DNA from: Astropecten irregularis | Lineage: Eukaryota; Echinodermata; Asteroidea; Paxillosida; Astropectinidae | NCBI GenBank assembly: GCA_963971285.1 | Contig: OZ020254.1 | Span: 10,354,001-10,418,000, forward strand | Direction of reading: 5' to 3' | Length of the DNA: 64,000 nt | In this document: positions 27,497 through 38,000 of the stretch, one piece after another | Layout: each line of letters begins with the position of its first letter | Numbering within the stretch: position 1 is the stretch's first letter | Translations under genes and position numbers: made by a program | The notes under the pieces: generated by a model | Told to the model about the DNA's origin: nothing | The model's input: only the letters and a program-made list of their open reading frames with translations | Database searches by the model: none

Positions 27497-27597
27497 ATCA
27501 TCAAATAACCACAAGGGAAACTGACTGGATTAATTTTATTCACTTTTCAATGACTTAAAATTAATCCAGTCAGTTGTTCTTGTGGTTATTTGATGAT
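27497..27597. repeat. Palindrome with 42-bp arms
   Basis: Arms 27497-27538 and 27556-27597 (ATCATCAAATAACCACAAGG and its complement) surround a 17-base loop containing CACTTTTCAATGAC, which is the 3' end of SINE family A. It may be two facing SINE 3' ends. It would form a strong hairpin in RNA. Confidence 0.85.
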
Positions 27598-28654
27598 TGT
27601 CAGAATCAATTTAGGGATATTTTATGGTGTAAAGTGTTTACACTTAGAGAGACTTCATTTTTGTCCCCTGAAAGTACACACATCGATCATTTGGCACCTA
27701 TGCAATACGCTATGTACAAAATCTTTGGTATCCGATTACAATTCACACAAATTGTACAAAACGTGACAAATGACTAGTGCCCTGGTGAGTAAAACCCAAG
27801 AATGGATGAAACAAACAGAATGAATTTTTTTCCTCCATTTTTTTTTTGGAAGAGGAAGACTAGTGAACTAGTGAATGTCAAAGTATATTTGAAAATGAAA
27901 TCATTCCTGCTGAATGATCAGAGAGTCTTCAAACATCCTTATATCTGTCTTTTAAGTATGGACCCAGAAACGTTATCGGTGCAATTATTTGACTTTCATA
28001 CTGGAATGGACTTTGGCTTGGCAAGCAATGGACCCTTCCGGCCTGTCAATCAAACTGTGCGCATTGACCAATTGCAGCCATTACCTCAGTCAAACTCGGT
28101 CACATGTGGTATCATAAAACACGTGGCGTTGCTAAGGTGGGCGGGGCTTAAGAGCAAAGCCGGAACGTTCCACTTTAATTGGGAAAACCCGTTCCTATTC
28201 ACAATGAATTATGAGGTAATTTTGTGGACTCATATAAAAAAACCCAAATACTGGCCAAGAAGCTATGCTTCTTTGTTGCTTTTAACTGGCTTTCAAATTG
28301 TTTTTCTCTTTCAAAATAGAAGCTGGTAGTCTTCTCATATGGACAGACCACTGCACATCATGCTATGTTTCTTTAACAAGCCATGTTACACTACACGCTG
28401 TGACATGTACATTGTAAATAGGACATTATTCTTAGAACACACATTATGAATACAACTTGAAGGTCTCACAGACCTTCACAAAACTTCATGCCTCGCCATT
28501 TTCTGAGGTAATCTAAAGACAATTTCGAACCATAAATTCAACTGAAAAAGCTCCAAAAACCAAGGAAAATTCCATTTTCGCAAAAAATAGGAATCATCTC
28601 GAATTGATTTAATTCGGGGAGGTTGGTTTTCACCCTTGATTATGGCAATGACGA

Positions 28655-28901
28655 CAGGAACCAATTTCATCAAACTGTTAAGCACAAAAATTTGCTAAGC
28701 ATGACATTTCTGTCTTAATAAATTCAGGGTTAACAACAAAATTTCCACATGTGCTGTGTATCACTTGTGATTGTTCTTTGGCTGTTGTTCGCTGACCATG
28801 AATATCAAATGGAATTTTCAATGGTGGTTTGTTTTATTGGGCGAGACATTTTTGTGCTAAGCAAATTTCTGTGCTTAACAGTTTTGTGAAATTGGCCCCT
28901 G
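28655..28901. mobile_element. Palindromic MITE, GGGCCAATTTCAT family
   Basis: Left end AGGAACCAATTTCATCAAAC, right end GTTTTGTGAAATTGGCCCCT. Subterminal inverted GTTAAGCACA pairs follow. Its interior (GTTCGCTGACCATG, GATATCAAATGGA-like) is shared with the copy at 58783-59026. Confidence 0.85.
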
Positions 28902-28946
28902 AACATCATCAGCAACTGTTGATCGGTGAATGAGTTGTTAATCCCA

Positions 28947-28962
28947 CCACAAGAGGGCAGTG
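28947..28962 (+). promoter_or_regulatory. CTCF-like motif
   Basis: CCACAAGAGGGCAGTG fits the core CTCF consensus except at one position. It lies 167 bases from the PLPBP stop codon, in the spacer between two gene blocks. This is motif-level evidence only; similar AAGAGGGCAG strings occur in the DPCD intron-2 foldback. Confidence 0.35.
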
Positions 28963-29128
28963 TTACCTCTCAGCATCAATTCTCGGCCCCCCTCTGGAAA
29001 TCAACAATGGACCAACATCCTGCTCTGAAGATCATCCTGTCCAGCATCACGAGCATCCTCTGAAACACAGAGTAAATCAATCCAGATCCATTTGACGTAG
29101 ATCTCCGCGGTAAACATACACCGAGTTG

Positions 29129-32100
29129 TTACATGGCGATATTTGCCAAACCGCTGGCAAGGTCGTGGTGAGTACTGTTTGTCTGGGGCTCGACAGGAGA
29201 CCGGTCCGTGCGACTGCCCTCTCCTGAGATGTTTCCCGTAGTTTCCGCTTTGGCTTTGTATGTTCGAGCACCGAAGATTGTGCTGCCCACCCTGATGTTG
29301 GTACTGCCAACCTGGATCTGTGGAGGCAGACGAAAAAAAGCATAAAGTGGATCAAAAATCTAAGTCAAGTCAAGTGGAGCAAGAATCTAACAATGAATCT
29401 CAGAAAGCTTCTTATTTATACCAAAAACTGCTAAGTAGATTTTCACGATAAGAACAAAATCTAGCAACACTCAAAATAGGCAAATCTAAGGAAAATTCCA
29501 TAAAAATTGTTTATTTGCTATAAAGCATGGAAACATACTGCTTATCGATGAGGGCAGACCAAGGGTTAGCTTGCGATGGCCCCCTGCTATGTCCACCTTT
29601 CAGTAGAAAACCTGAACCCAATTTCACAGGACTGCTTGACAGAAAATAATCGCTTAGCGAAAATCAGTCAGAGTACCAGTCAGAATCAATACACATTACA
29701 CAGCGTTTTGGCTTGTAACTGGTAATTACTAAGCAAAGTGGTTTTGTAATCAGCAATTCTGTGTGGTTAGCAGCTGTATGAAATAGGTCCACGGTTTTTT
29801 GGTATTTGTCCCAAATTAAATGTTTTGGGCAAAACGTTTTGGGCAACCTCTCTCCGCCAAAGCAGCTTTTTGATATCATTTTTAATATCTCCTCATCACT
29901 CACCGCATGTTCAAAGTCATTGGACATTCCCATACTAAGCTCAATGGAATCCTTGGTGAGACCAAGCTTACTGCAGATATCCTCACGGCTTTTGATGAGA
30001 GTCTGTTGAAGGCAAACAAATGTAAAACATTAGACATTTACAAGCAGATTAAGTCAAATACTGTGCAGATTATTCTCCGTGGAAACTCAATTAATCCAAC
30101 AAATAAATAAATCCAAAATGAATACAAGTAATATACTGCTGCAAACTGTTCATCACCCAAAATAATGACCTGGAATATATAAAATGCTTGGAGTTTGGAG
30201 GGCCTGACGTTTTCTCAAATGTTCAGTAGCAGGATCTTTCTCAAAGATCCTGCTAGGATCGAAACGTCAGACAGTATCGAAAAGTCAGGCCCTCCTAATC
30301 CAAAAATGAATTACATGGCTTCTTTGATTCCACAGGACAAAAGTTTTCCAAATACGTCGTTCTGTACTGTATCTTTATGTATCAGTATTTCCAGCAATTT
30401 TCCAAGACATTTCCCAGACTTTTCATAGAAATTGCCACGACTTCCAGGAATTTTCCAAGATATTGCCAGGACTTCCAGGAATTTTCCAGGGTATTGCCAG
30501 GACTCCCAGGAATTTTCCAGGATATTGCCAGGACTCCCAGGAATTTTCCAAGAAATTGCCAGGACTTCCAGGAATTTTCCAGGATATTGCCAGGACTTCC
30601 AGGAATTTCCCAGGAAATTGCCAGGATTCCAGGAATTTTCTCAGATTCCCAGGAAAAATATTAATCCTAATTTGTAATTCCTACGTGTATATTACATGCT
30701 ACATGCTATATGGATTGTCATGTGTGCTCACAATTAATAAAAAAATAACTCAGATGAAATGATTTTACCTGGAAATCTGGATTGGGACCTTTGCTGAGGT
30801 CGTGGTTAAATTCGCCTATCGTCATGATGCCAACGACGTCGAGGGCGCCACACTTTTGCCTGATGTGGTCATACAGATTACAGCATTCTGATGGCGAGAC
30901 CCCATGTTTTTCTGCTCCGGGGCCAAAAAAAAAGGTCATTGAAAATTATTCATAGACAAAGCTGGCTATAATTTTAAAAATATTGCTTGCCTTCTGAAGT
31001 TCTGACTGCCAAACGAACAAAGATAATTGACTTCTGGGGATACCACCAAAATAAGTGCCGATAGCTCTGTTGGTAAACCGCCTGTACGATACTGCAGTGG
31101 TCGCTGGTTCGCATCCTGCTCCAGTCAAATTTCTTTGTTCACTTTTCAGTGATTCTAAATCTTTGGCATATCGAAGCTGTCACACTGTTATGAATTAAGA
31201 CAGTGGTATGGGACGAGTCAAAATCAGCATACATGTTTCTCGCCTACAAGTGAAAAAAAAATTCAATGGTACTTACGTTCTTCTCCGCTTGTGTTGACCT
31301 GTACCATGACCCTTAACCTCCAATCTTTGCCTAGCCTATCCCATGCCTTGTTCAACTCATTGGCTAGCTTCTGCGAATCAACGGTCTCCACCATGAACAA
31401 GTTCGGCGACTCTAAAAAGTAAAGTCGTAGAATAATTTTTTTTTAATCATTATCATGCCTCTTTATTGAAATAATAAATAAGGGATGTTTTGGTATGTGA
31501 TTTGTTTCTGACTGCCAAACGAACAAATAATGAAATGTAAGGGACACCACCAACATAAGGCTGGATAACTCAGTTGGTAAGAGCGCCGGTATGGTATTCC
31601 AGTGGTTGCTGGTTTCAATCCCACTCCGGTCAATTGTTCTTTTTTCAATTTTAAATTACTTAAAGGGCGTGTACATCATAGGTAAAGGTGATAGAGCAGC
31701 ACTCACACTTTGTATAATCCAGCATGTACATGAAATACCGGGGGTAATAAGCTTGTGAAAATTTGAGCTCAATTGGTCATCATTGGTCATTTTTCTTATG
31801 ATTTTTAGGATTTTTGTTTAGGATTTGTTTATGTTGCTAAGATCAAAAATGTTTTTGGTGCTTGGTTTTACTCTTTCTGGATAAAATCATCATTTCAAGC
31901 GGAAATATTTTAAAGATGACAGGGTTCTGAGCGGGGAATCTGGATAGACTCTAGGTCACTGGGTTTAAAGTGATGTGAACACGATCAGGCTTACCGATAA
32001 CTTTCTTTACTTTGTTGGTCTGCAAATGCCCGATGAAATGCCATCTGATATCACTGCATGCCTTCAGCATTTCCTCGTCGTTTGACTTCTCAACGAGTTC

Positions 32101-33911
32101 TTGAACCTTCCGAGAAAGAAACATACCGAGACAAACTCAGCCAAACATTGGAAAGAGTGACATTGAATTTCATACTTGGTGTTTACGTGTATATCAAGCT
32201 TATATAGGTAAATTTTAAAAAGGTAATCTCTCAAATCTCTCCAATAGTTTCAGGAAGTTTAATGTAGCCCAATGACAAGGGATAATAATGATGTAGGCAC
32301 CTTGATCGGGTTTCCAGATAAGTGAGCCAAATATTATTATTATTACATACATGTATTATCATTAGTGAAATTTGGAACTTCACGTACATAGTTTTCTCCG
32401 AAGTTTTTCTGGCCACGTTTGTAGGCTTCTAAGATCATCTCCTTGGGTTTAGTCTTTGAAACAGCCACCAGTCTCACGCTGGGCGATTCTTGGGATATGG
32501 TCTGCAAGGCAATGGAGGTTATAATATTTAAAGTCAAGCCATAAAGCATCATCACATAAGAAATAGGCCCTACAGCAGTTTTCTTTTAAATAATGAATCC
32601 GTATGGGACAATCTTTATGTAAACATTCATTAAAGGGCAAGTACCAACTTCTTCTAAAAAATGCAAATTTTTCACACAAAAAAGATGCTGCAAAATACTG
32701 GATATTTTCAGTTATTACGAAGAATACACTGCTATACACGCCAATGGGAGACTTTGGAGTTCCAGTCTTCAAGTCAACAGCACATGCGCACGCAAGTGCA
32801 AAACAACGCGCGCATGCTTGTTTTTCAAGTTAAACATCCTGTAGCCCTATATACGACAACATCAGGAGTAATAAAGGCATACAGTTACTGCAGCTAGTAA
32901 TTCTAAACCTGACTGGGAGAAGACTCTGAGCTTTATGAAATCGGCCCCTGGTTTCGTCGCACAGGATTTGTAAATCCGATGATTCCAAGATTTATAAGAA
33001 CGTTTATTTCCTAACTTAACTTTCCTAACTAGGCCTAACTTAGGTTTACAAAAGTACAAAATCATGTTCACATTGTGCATTAATCATAATTGACATTTCT
33101 TAGCTGTAAAGACCATGGAGAAATGAGACATTTCTCCATCTTTTCCTTCCTCCATGATGCCTCCATGGGCTGTATGCATTTTTGACTTTTTGTCTGTTTG
33201 TAACCAGGTAACTTGTATTTGTAAAGAGGGAAGATGGGAAATAATTCCACTGATGACCATTACATTAGTCATTACGGAAAAAGGATTACCGGTATATCCT
33301 CCAAGAGTTAACTTATTGGATACAAATTATAATGAACTTTAATCTCAGGTGTGGAAAACTTGGGTAGCATATCTGAAAAGTGAGTTTTGCAGGGTTTTTT
33401 ACCTACAAATTGTACACCGTGACTTCCGATAAAGCGGTGCCATTTTGCTCAAAACGCCCTCTGTTAGTGTTAAATATGTTGCCGGTTCCGTTAGAGTTGT
33501 GCACAAATTATGGTCATCAGTGGAATTCTTTCCGGAAGGGGTTATTTATAGTAAGTGTTGTATGGTTAATATGACCACAAAATTGGAAATAAATCGTAAA
33601 TTTAGTAAGTGCTAGGCCTACTGCCTATTTCCAGTGCTTGATTACGTAATTTATCAAACCCGGCCGGCCGGCCGGCCGGCCGGCTAAAACCTGTTCAGTA
33701 GTTTTCCATCATGTATTGAACTTCGACCCAAATAATATTCATGTTTTAACTTGACGCACAGACTTCGAAGACTTACAGAACCTGGAAAGAACAAACAAGT
33801 GTCCAATAAACGACATCTCACCTGACTTCTTGAATGAATGGCAACCTCAGTTCTCTTGAGAACCGACTGCAAAGCCTTGCCGATCTGTCCAAGTTCAGCC
33901 TCGGTGGCCAT
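29129..33911 (-). CDS. PLPBP: PLPBP (PROSC), pyridoxal phosphate homeostasis protein (7 exons, 293 aa)
   Basis: Exons in transcription order are 33911-33822, 32501-32388, 32106-31995, 31411-31277, 30911-30769, 30002-29904 and 29317-29129 (stop TAA). All are GT-AG and in phase, giving 293 residues (human 275). Signature blocks of the YggS/PROSC fold-type III barrel are present: LVAVSKTKP with the PLP-binding Lys at residue 46, [61 protein letters not shown] and [16 protein letters not shown]. The protein binds PLP without known catalysis and buffers vitamin B6 in cytosol and mitochondria. The ATG at 33911 is chosen because the open frame upstream has no family similarity and [14 protein letters not shown] matches where the family begins; two further upstream in-frame ATGs exist. 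The C-terminal tail after the barrel is Ser/Thr/Gly-rich and a little long. It is head-to-head with the coiled-coil gene at 35048. Confidence 0.97.
29608..29792. mobile_element. Diverged palindromic MITE, CCCAATTTCA end, PLPBP intron 6
   Basis: Left end CCCAATTTCACAGGACTGCT and right end AGCAGCTGTATGAAATAGGT are imperfect inverted repeats. TTAGCGAAA and TTACTAAGCAAAG motifs resemble the interior of the 59525 copy. Confidence 0.6.
30388..30655. repeat. 31-bp minisatellite in PLPBP intron 5
   Basis: About eight tandem copies of a 31-bp unit (TTGCCAGGACTTCCAGGAAT followed by TTTCCAGGATA). Because 31 is not a multiple of three, each frame reads the same peptide units in rotation, which explains three overlapping repetitive ORFs that are not genes. 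Confidence 0.92.
31000..31165 (+). mobile_element. tRNA-derived SINE, family A, in PLPBP intron 4
   Basis: Head CTGACTGCCAAACGAACAAA, A-box-like TAGCTCTGTTGGTAAACCGCC, B-box-like GGTTCGCATCC, tail CTTTGTTCACTTTTCAGTGA. Confidence 0.8.
31505..31668 (+). mobile_element. tRNA-derived SINE, family A, in PLPBP intron 3
   Basis: Head CTGACTGCCAAACGAACAAA, A-box-like TAACTCAGTTGGTAAGAGCG, B-box-like GGTTTCAATCCC, tail TCAATTTTAAATTA. Directly followed by a fragment of the CATACTTTGG MITE family (about 31669-31925). Confidence 0.8.
33217..33540 (-). mobile_element. Foldback element in PLPBP intron 1, relative of 2781-3050
   Basis: Reverse-oriented diverged copy: AATAATTCCACTGATGACCA at the left, inverted GTCATCAGTGGAATTCTTTC at the right, and internal CTCCAAGAGTTAACTT that matches the complement of the 2781-3050 element. 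Confidence 0.75.
33659..33684. repeat. CCGG tetranucleotide repeat
   Basis: A short run of CCGG units, self-complementary and CpG-dense, in the otherwise AT-rich PLPBP intron 1, about 140 bases downstream of the exon 1 donor. Confidence 0.9.
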
Positions 33912-35047
33912 TATGGCGTTAAAGACCCTTTGCATTGTGTGCACTACGTGACCCCCGTTGTCCAACATGTCGAGTCCATATACCGTCAAAAGTCAACGGC
34001 TGATGTATGTCTCTTACGGTGTAAACATAAAAACGCTACCGATAGACAGTGGATAGATTTTATGCAGTCTTGTTTCAAGGCGGGAAACGGATCGGAGCGG
34101 TTGGGCCGGGAATTTTTCGGGAAACAATAAAAACTTTTTCGTCAAACAAAAAATTCATATTACATATATATAATTGCGTCAACTCTATTCTATAATGACT
34201 TGAGTACGCCTCATCTGTTTGTTTCTGTGGTTTGACTATTAAACATTTAAAACCCAGCTGGGAATTCCTGTGCAGCGGAAATCATGTCATAACTTTAGTG
34301 CTGCTTATTTGTAAATTTTACTTCGATTTTATTGTGATATTTGTCACTTTGCAAAACATTCCTTTTTCGTTTGATAAACTTGAATCGCTTTCCTTGAATT
34401 TTGAAAAATCACACACTCGATCACATAAAGGCAACAGATATAGAGTGGTTTCACCCTAAGAAAAAGTTTTGAGAAATTTCAACAAATTGACTTCCATGGA
34501 CGACCAATCGTTTCAAGTGTAGTTCAATCCCCTCTCTAATGATCGATTCCGAATAAGTAATTGTTTGCTTTTGTTCTATTGTATGACTTATTATTAATTA
34601 CTCCCAATTTTGACATCTTGAAATCACAAAACCGCAGTAGTAGGGTCTACCTGATTATCGAAGTATGACCGAAGTTATTTTTATACGTCGAGTTGAACAT
34701 CTGCAATCACTATAAAAGCTTGGTTAATTCCTTTCTTCCTTTCTATCTTTTTTTATTAAATAACAGGCTCCATTCTCATAATCATGTGTTAGGTGCGTCT
34801 TGGAAAAGACTTGAGAAGATTCTAGCCTTACCAGGTTTTCTGCAGATGACGTTTGACCATAACGTAAACAAAACGGCGTCCCTTGATTGGCTGGAAGTTT
34901 TCTGGACTGAGTGACGTCATGCAATAAAACCTTAACATAAAGAATTCCACGGATCGCCAGCTAAGTACTCATCCATGTATGCATAAAAAGCCAGCCCGAA
35001 AATCCCGAGTTTTCACAGTTTGACCCGATTCCACCGGGTTTTAAACG
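33912..35047. promoter_or_regulatory. Divergent spacer between PLPBP and the coiled-coil gene
   Basis: This 1.1-kb spacer separates two oppositely transcribed start codons, so it should hold both 5' UTRs and both promoters. The part next to PLPBP (about 33910-34110) is less AT-rich than the rest. No TATA box, CpG cluster or recognisable transcription-factor array was identified with confidence. It appears free of the MITE families that crowd the adjacent introns, which would fit a functional promoter (inference). Confidence 0.45.
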
Positions 35048-38000
35048 ATGGAAAGTGGGTCCGGAGTAGAACTGGATGCTCAGGGAAACGATAGCAAGAG
35101 AAGCTCGGACGAATCTGTAGGGGAGGGTCGCTTCAGTGGCACGGATGTCGACAGGGCTGTGTTGCTGGTGAGGAACTTGAAACTGCGTGGTTCTCTGACG
35201 GCAGCCGATAGACCACGGCCTGCCAGCAGTGTGGAACGGGGCAGTAATGTGGGCTCCAAGTCCCTGCATACTGTCGGGTAAGTTGCTGTTGTTTTGATGT
35301 TTTGGGGAAAACTCATTTTGGCTAGATGTTACCTGTTAAAAAACTAGTGAACTAACTAGGCCTAGGCCTCATGAGTACTGAACAACTGGACACTAACGTT
35401 AGACGAAAGTCAAAGTAAGTAACCAGTTAGGCCTGCCCCTAACTTACACCAAATGACTTTTCTCAATAAAATAATGAAAAATACCCCGGCCTATCTAACG
35501 TTTAGGTCAGGGCAGGTCATGACTCATGTAAAATAAAAACATGTACAAACTTGGGTTTGCCTAGTAGGCCCTATATTGGCTCTAATATTATAATAGCTAG
35601 GACCCTGGCCTAGCTAGGGGCATTTACTAAATGGAGGCTCAGGCTTCATCTCAGGCTCCATTTCAAGAGTAGGCCCTACATTCTGAAAAAAACTGGTAGG
35701 GTAAGGGTGGGTATACCCGATCAGGGGAGAACCCGATCAGCCGTGATTTACACTACTTTAAATAAAATAAAAAGTTAGATGGTAGCTTACCCTATCAGGT
35801 ATACCCACTTATACCCTAGTTATGCATTTTTTATTCAGTGTAAATCACGGCTGATCAGGTTCTCCCCCTGATCAGGTGTACTCACCCTTACCCTATCAAA
35901 ATAGAGGATTTTGGCTGCGGTTCTCAAGTAGATTATCTGATTTGAAAAGGAAATCAGAGCTTCAGCTTCAATGAAAAACCACAACATAAAATTTCAGCAT
36001 ATGGATGTCAAAGCTGGAGCCTGAGCCTGAGCCTCTGTTTCGTAAACGCCCTAGGAAGAGGGCCCAGATTTTTGCCTAGCCTACACCAAAATTTTAATTT
36101 AATTTTTAAGGAAAAGCCTGGTCTAGGCCTAAAATTAAGAAGGCTAAAGCCAAATAAACAAAAAGAAGATGAACAAATAAAAGGCCTAGGGCATATTCAA
36201 CAATCAGTAAATAGGAATTGATTAGTTTAGGCCAACCCAACATAGAACACCAAACAGTTAAAATCCATTATATCTTACTAGTAAATGAAATAAATTGATG
36301 CCAATGTGCCACTACAAGTACAAGATTATTTTGTTTTCTACACTAAAACTGAAAGTGTGCTCAACATAATTATTATCATTGTTTCAGTTCTCAAAAGCCG
36401 GCTGGTTATGCTGATGTCGGGTACGTGAGGCCACATCATAGTCGTGCAAATGTCAACGTTTCCCAGCAGATGGTGAATGAGAATGCTGAAACTGCTGTTC
36501 AAGGTACATGTACAATGGCAGGGCTTTGAATTATTCATGAGAAATTTTCAAAATGAAATTGTAATAGATCGACTACAATTGGACTCACCAAAGTAGAAAA
36601 GAAAGGAAGTTATAAATATAATATATTTATTTTATCCAGTTGCATAGGCAATGGCAGCACACCAGAATCAGATTGTACATTTGTTGATCTATTTTGCAAA
36701 TTGAGGGATGGGAAATAAAATTACATGTATAAAATTTCCTATATTTAGATCTTAGTGATTTTCTCTTTTGAAACAAATTGTGATTGGAATCTTATTTAAA
36801 CAAATACCCGGTAATCAAAAGAAAAGGAAAACAAAATTCTACTAAATTGCCTACATGAACATGTACATGTTGGAATGGAACATGTTTTAATGAATACAAA
36901 ATGGAGGTGCAAAAGTACAAACACTGAATTCTTACATGGTGCTTCCACAAACCAATCCACATTAACTGGCTCAGTGGCGCACCCGGGGGTGGGGGGGGGG
37001 GGGGCCTCGGAGGGCTTGATTCCCCCCCCCCCCAAGAGGGTCCCTTAAAAAACAAAATGGTGAAAAAATGGGGGAGAGGGTGAGGGATAGGAGGAGGAGG
37101 GGGGCGGAGTCACAAAATGTTTGTTGGGCGTTTTGTGGGAGAAAAATTTTCTTTGAGCCCCCCTCCCAAGACAAAATCCTGGGTGCGCCGGGGAACTGGA
37201 TAAGAGTTATTTAGAACATAGAGGATGTATTCTTAATCCTCCATGATTAGAAGGGCCTGATGACTTGTCAATCCTAGCGGGATGTTTCTCACAATCAGAA
37301 AGTAAAATGTAAAATGAATTTCCATATCAAAATTTTAAAAAAGGTGACTTTAATATTTTGCTGGTTTAAATCTGCATTATTCACCAAAGTGGCAATCTTG
37401 ACAAATACATTTTATTTTTGATAACATATATTTCTATTAATATTTTTGTTTCATTTCACTGGGATGAAAAAGGTGACCTGTCCACAGTTGAATCCAGCAA
37501 ATCTGACACTCAACTCAATGTTAAGGAAACGCTTCCAGATGACAGCTTGGCCAACATAAGCAGTTTCATCATCGCCAATGCAGTCACCCTTGCTTCAGGT
37601 AGGAAGTCCAGTGACAAAAACAAAATGCTCAAATTCAATCTGTGGATTTGTAGTGACTGACAAAAAGTACAATGAAAAGTTTTGACTACCGTAGCTACGC
37701 CCATCCATATGGAGAATCACACATATGGAATACATGAGTCAGAGCAATAAAAGGAAACATTTTAAAAATTATTGTCAGCCGATGAATAAAAAGAGAAATA
37801 AATTGTGCATTTAATCACTCTGTAACCATCTGTGACGTTCAAAAGTTCATCAAACTTTGGGAATTCTGATGAACAGCTTACACATGTACCGGTATACATC
37901 ATGCATGCAACCTTTTCTCGGATCAGCTGATTTCTGCATTTTTCTCATCACATTCATGCCAATGAAAATAGAAAAACACTGCTCAAAGGCCTGCAGAGAT

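Larger units (their letters stand above)
21020..29128. other. 8-kb gene desert between TRUB1 and PLPBP
   Basis: No conserved coding exon was found. It contains a short MITE (21341-21451), a five-copy repeat in two clusters (22080-22800, 24056-24480) with further duplicated flanks, MITEs at 22814-23163 and 24467-24843, nested elements at 25196-25668, a MITE at 26233-26580, a reversed SINE (27236-27414), a palindrome (27497-27597), a repeat near 28015-28180, a palindromic MITE (28655-28901) and a CTCF-like motif (28947-28962). Confidence 0.6.

Noticed and set aside
27802-28329. 175-codon plus-strand ORF
   Set aside because: Its middle is the repeat also found reversed at 15520-15900, and the ends are unrelated AT-rich DNA. 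No domain.
30388-30655. CRISPR-like array
   Set aside because: Units are contiguous with no unique spacers, in a eukaryotic intron; it is a minisatellite.
30377-30762. Three overlapping ORFs with repeated [13 protein letters not shown]-like peptides
   Set aside because: Generated by the 31-bp minisatellite in PLPBP intron 5, read in all three frames.
33684-33989. Upstream ATGs extending PLPBP by 26 residues
   Set aside because: The extension lacks similarity to the family, and the ATG at 33911 aligns with where known proteins begin.
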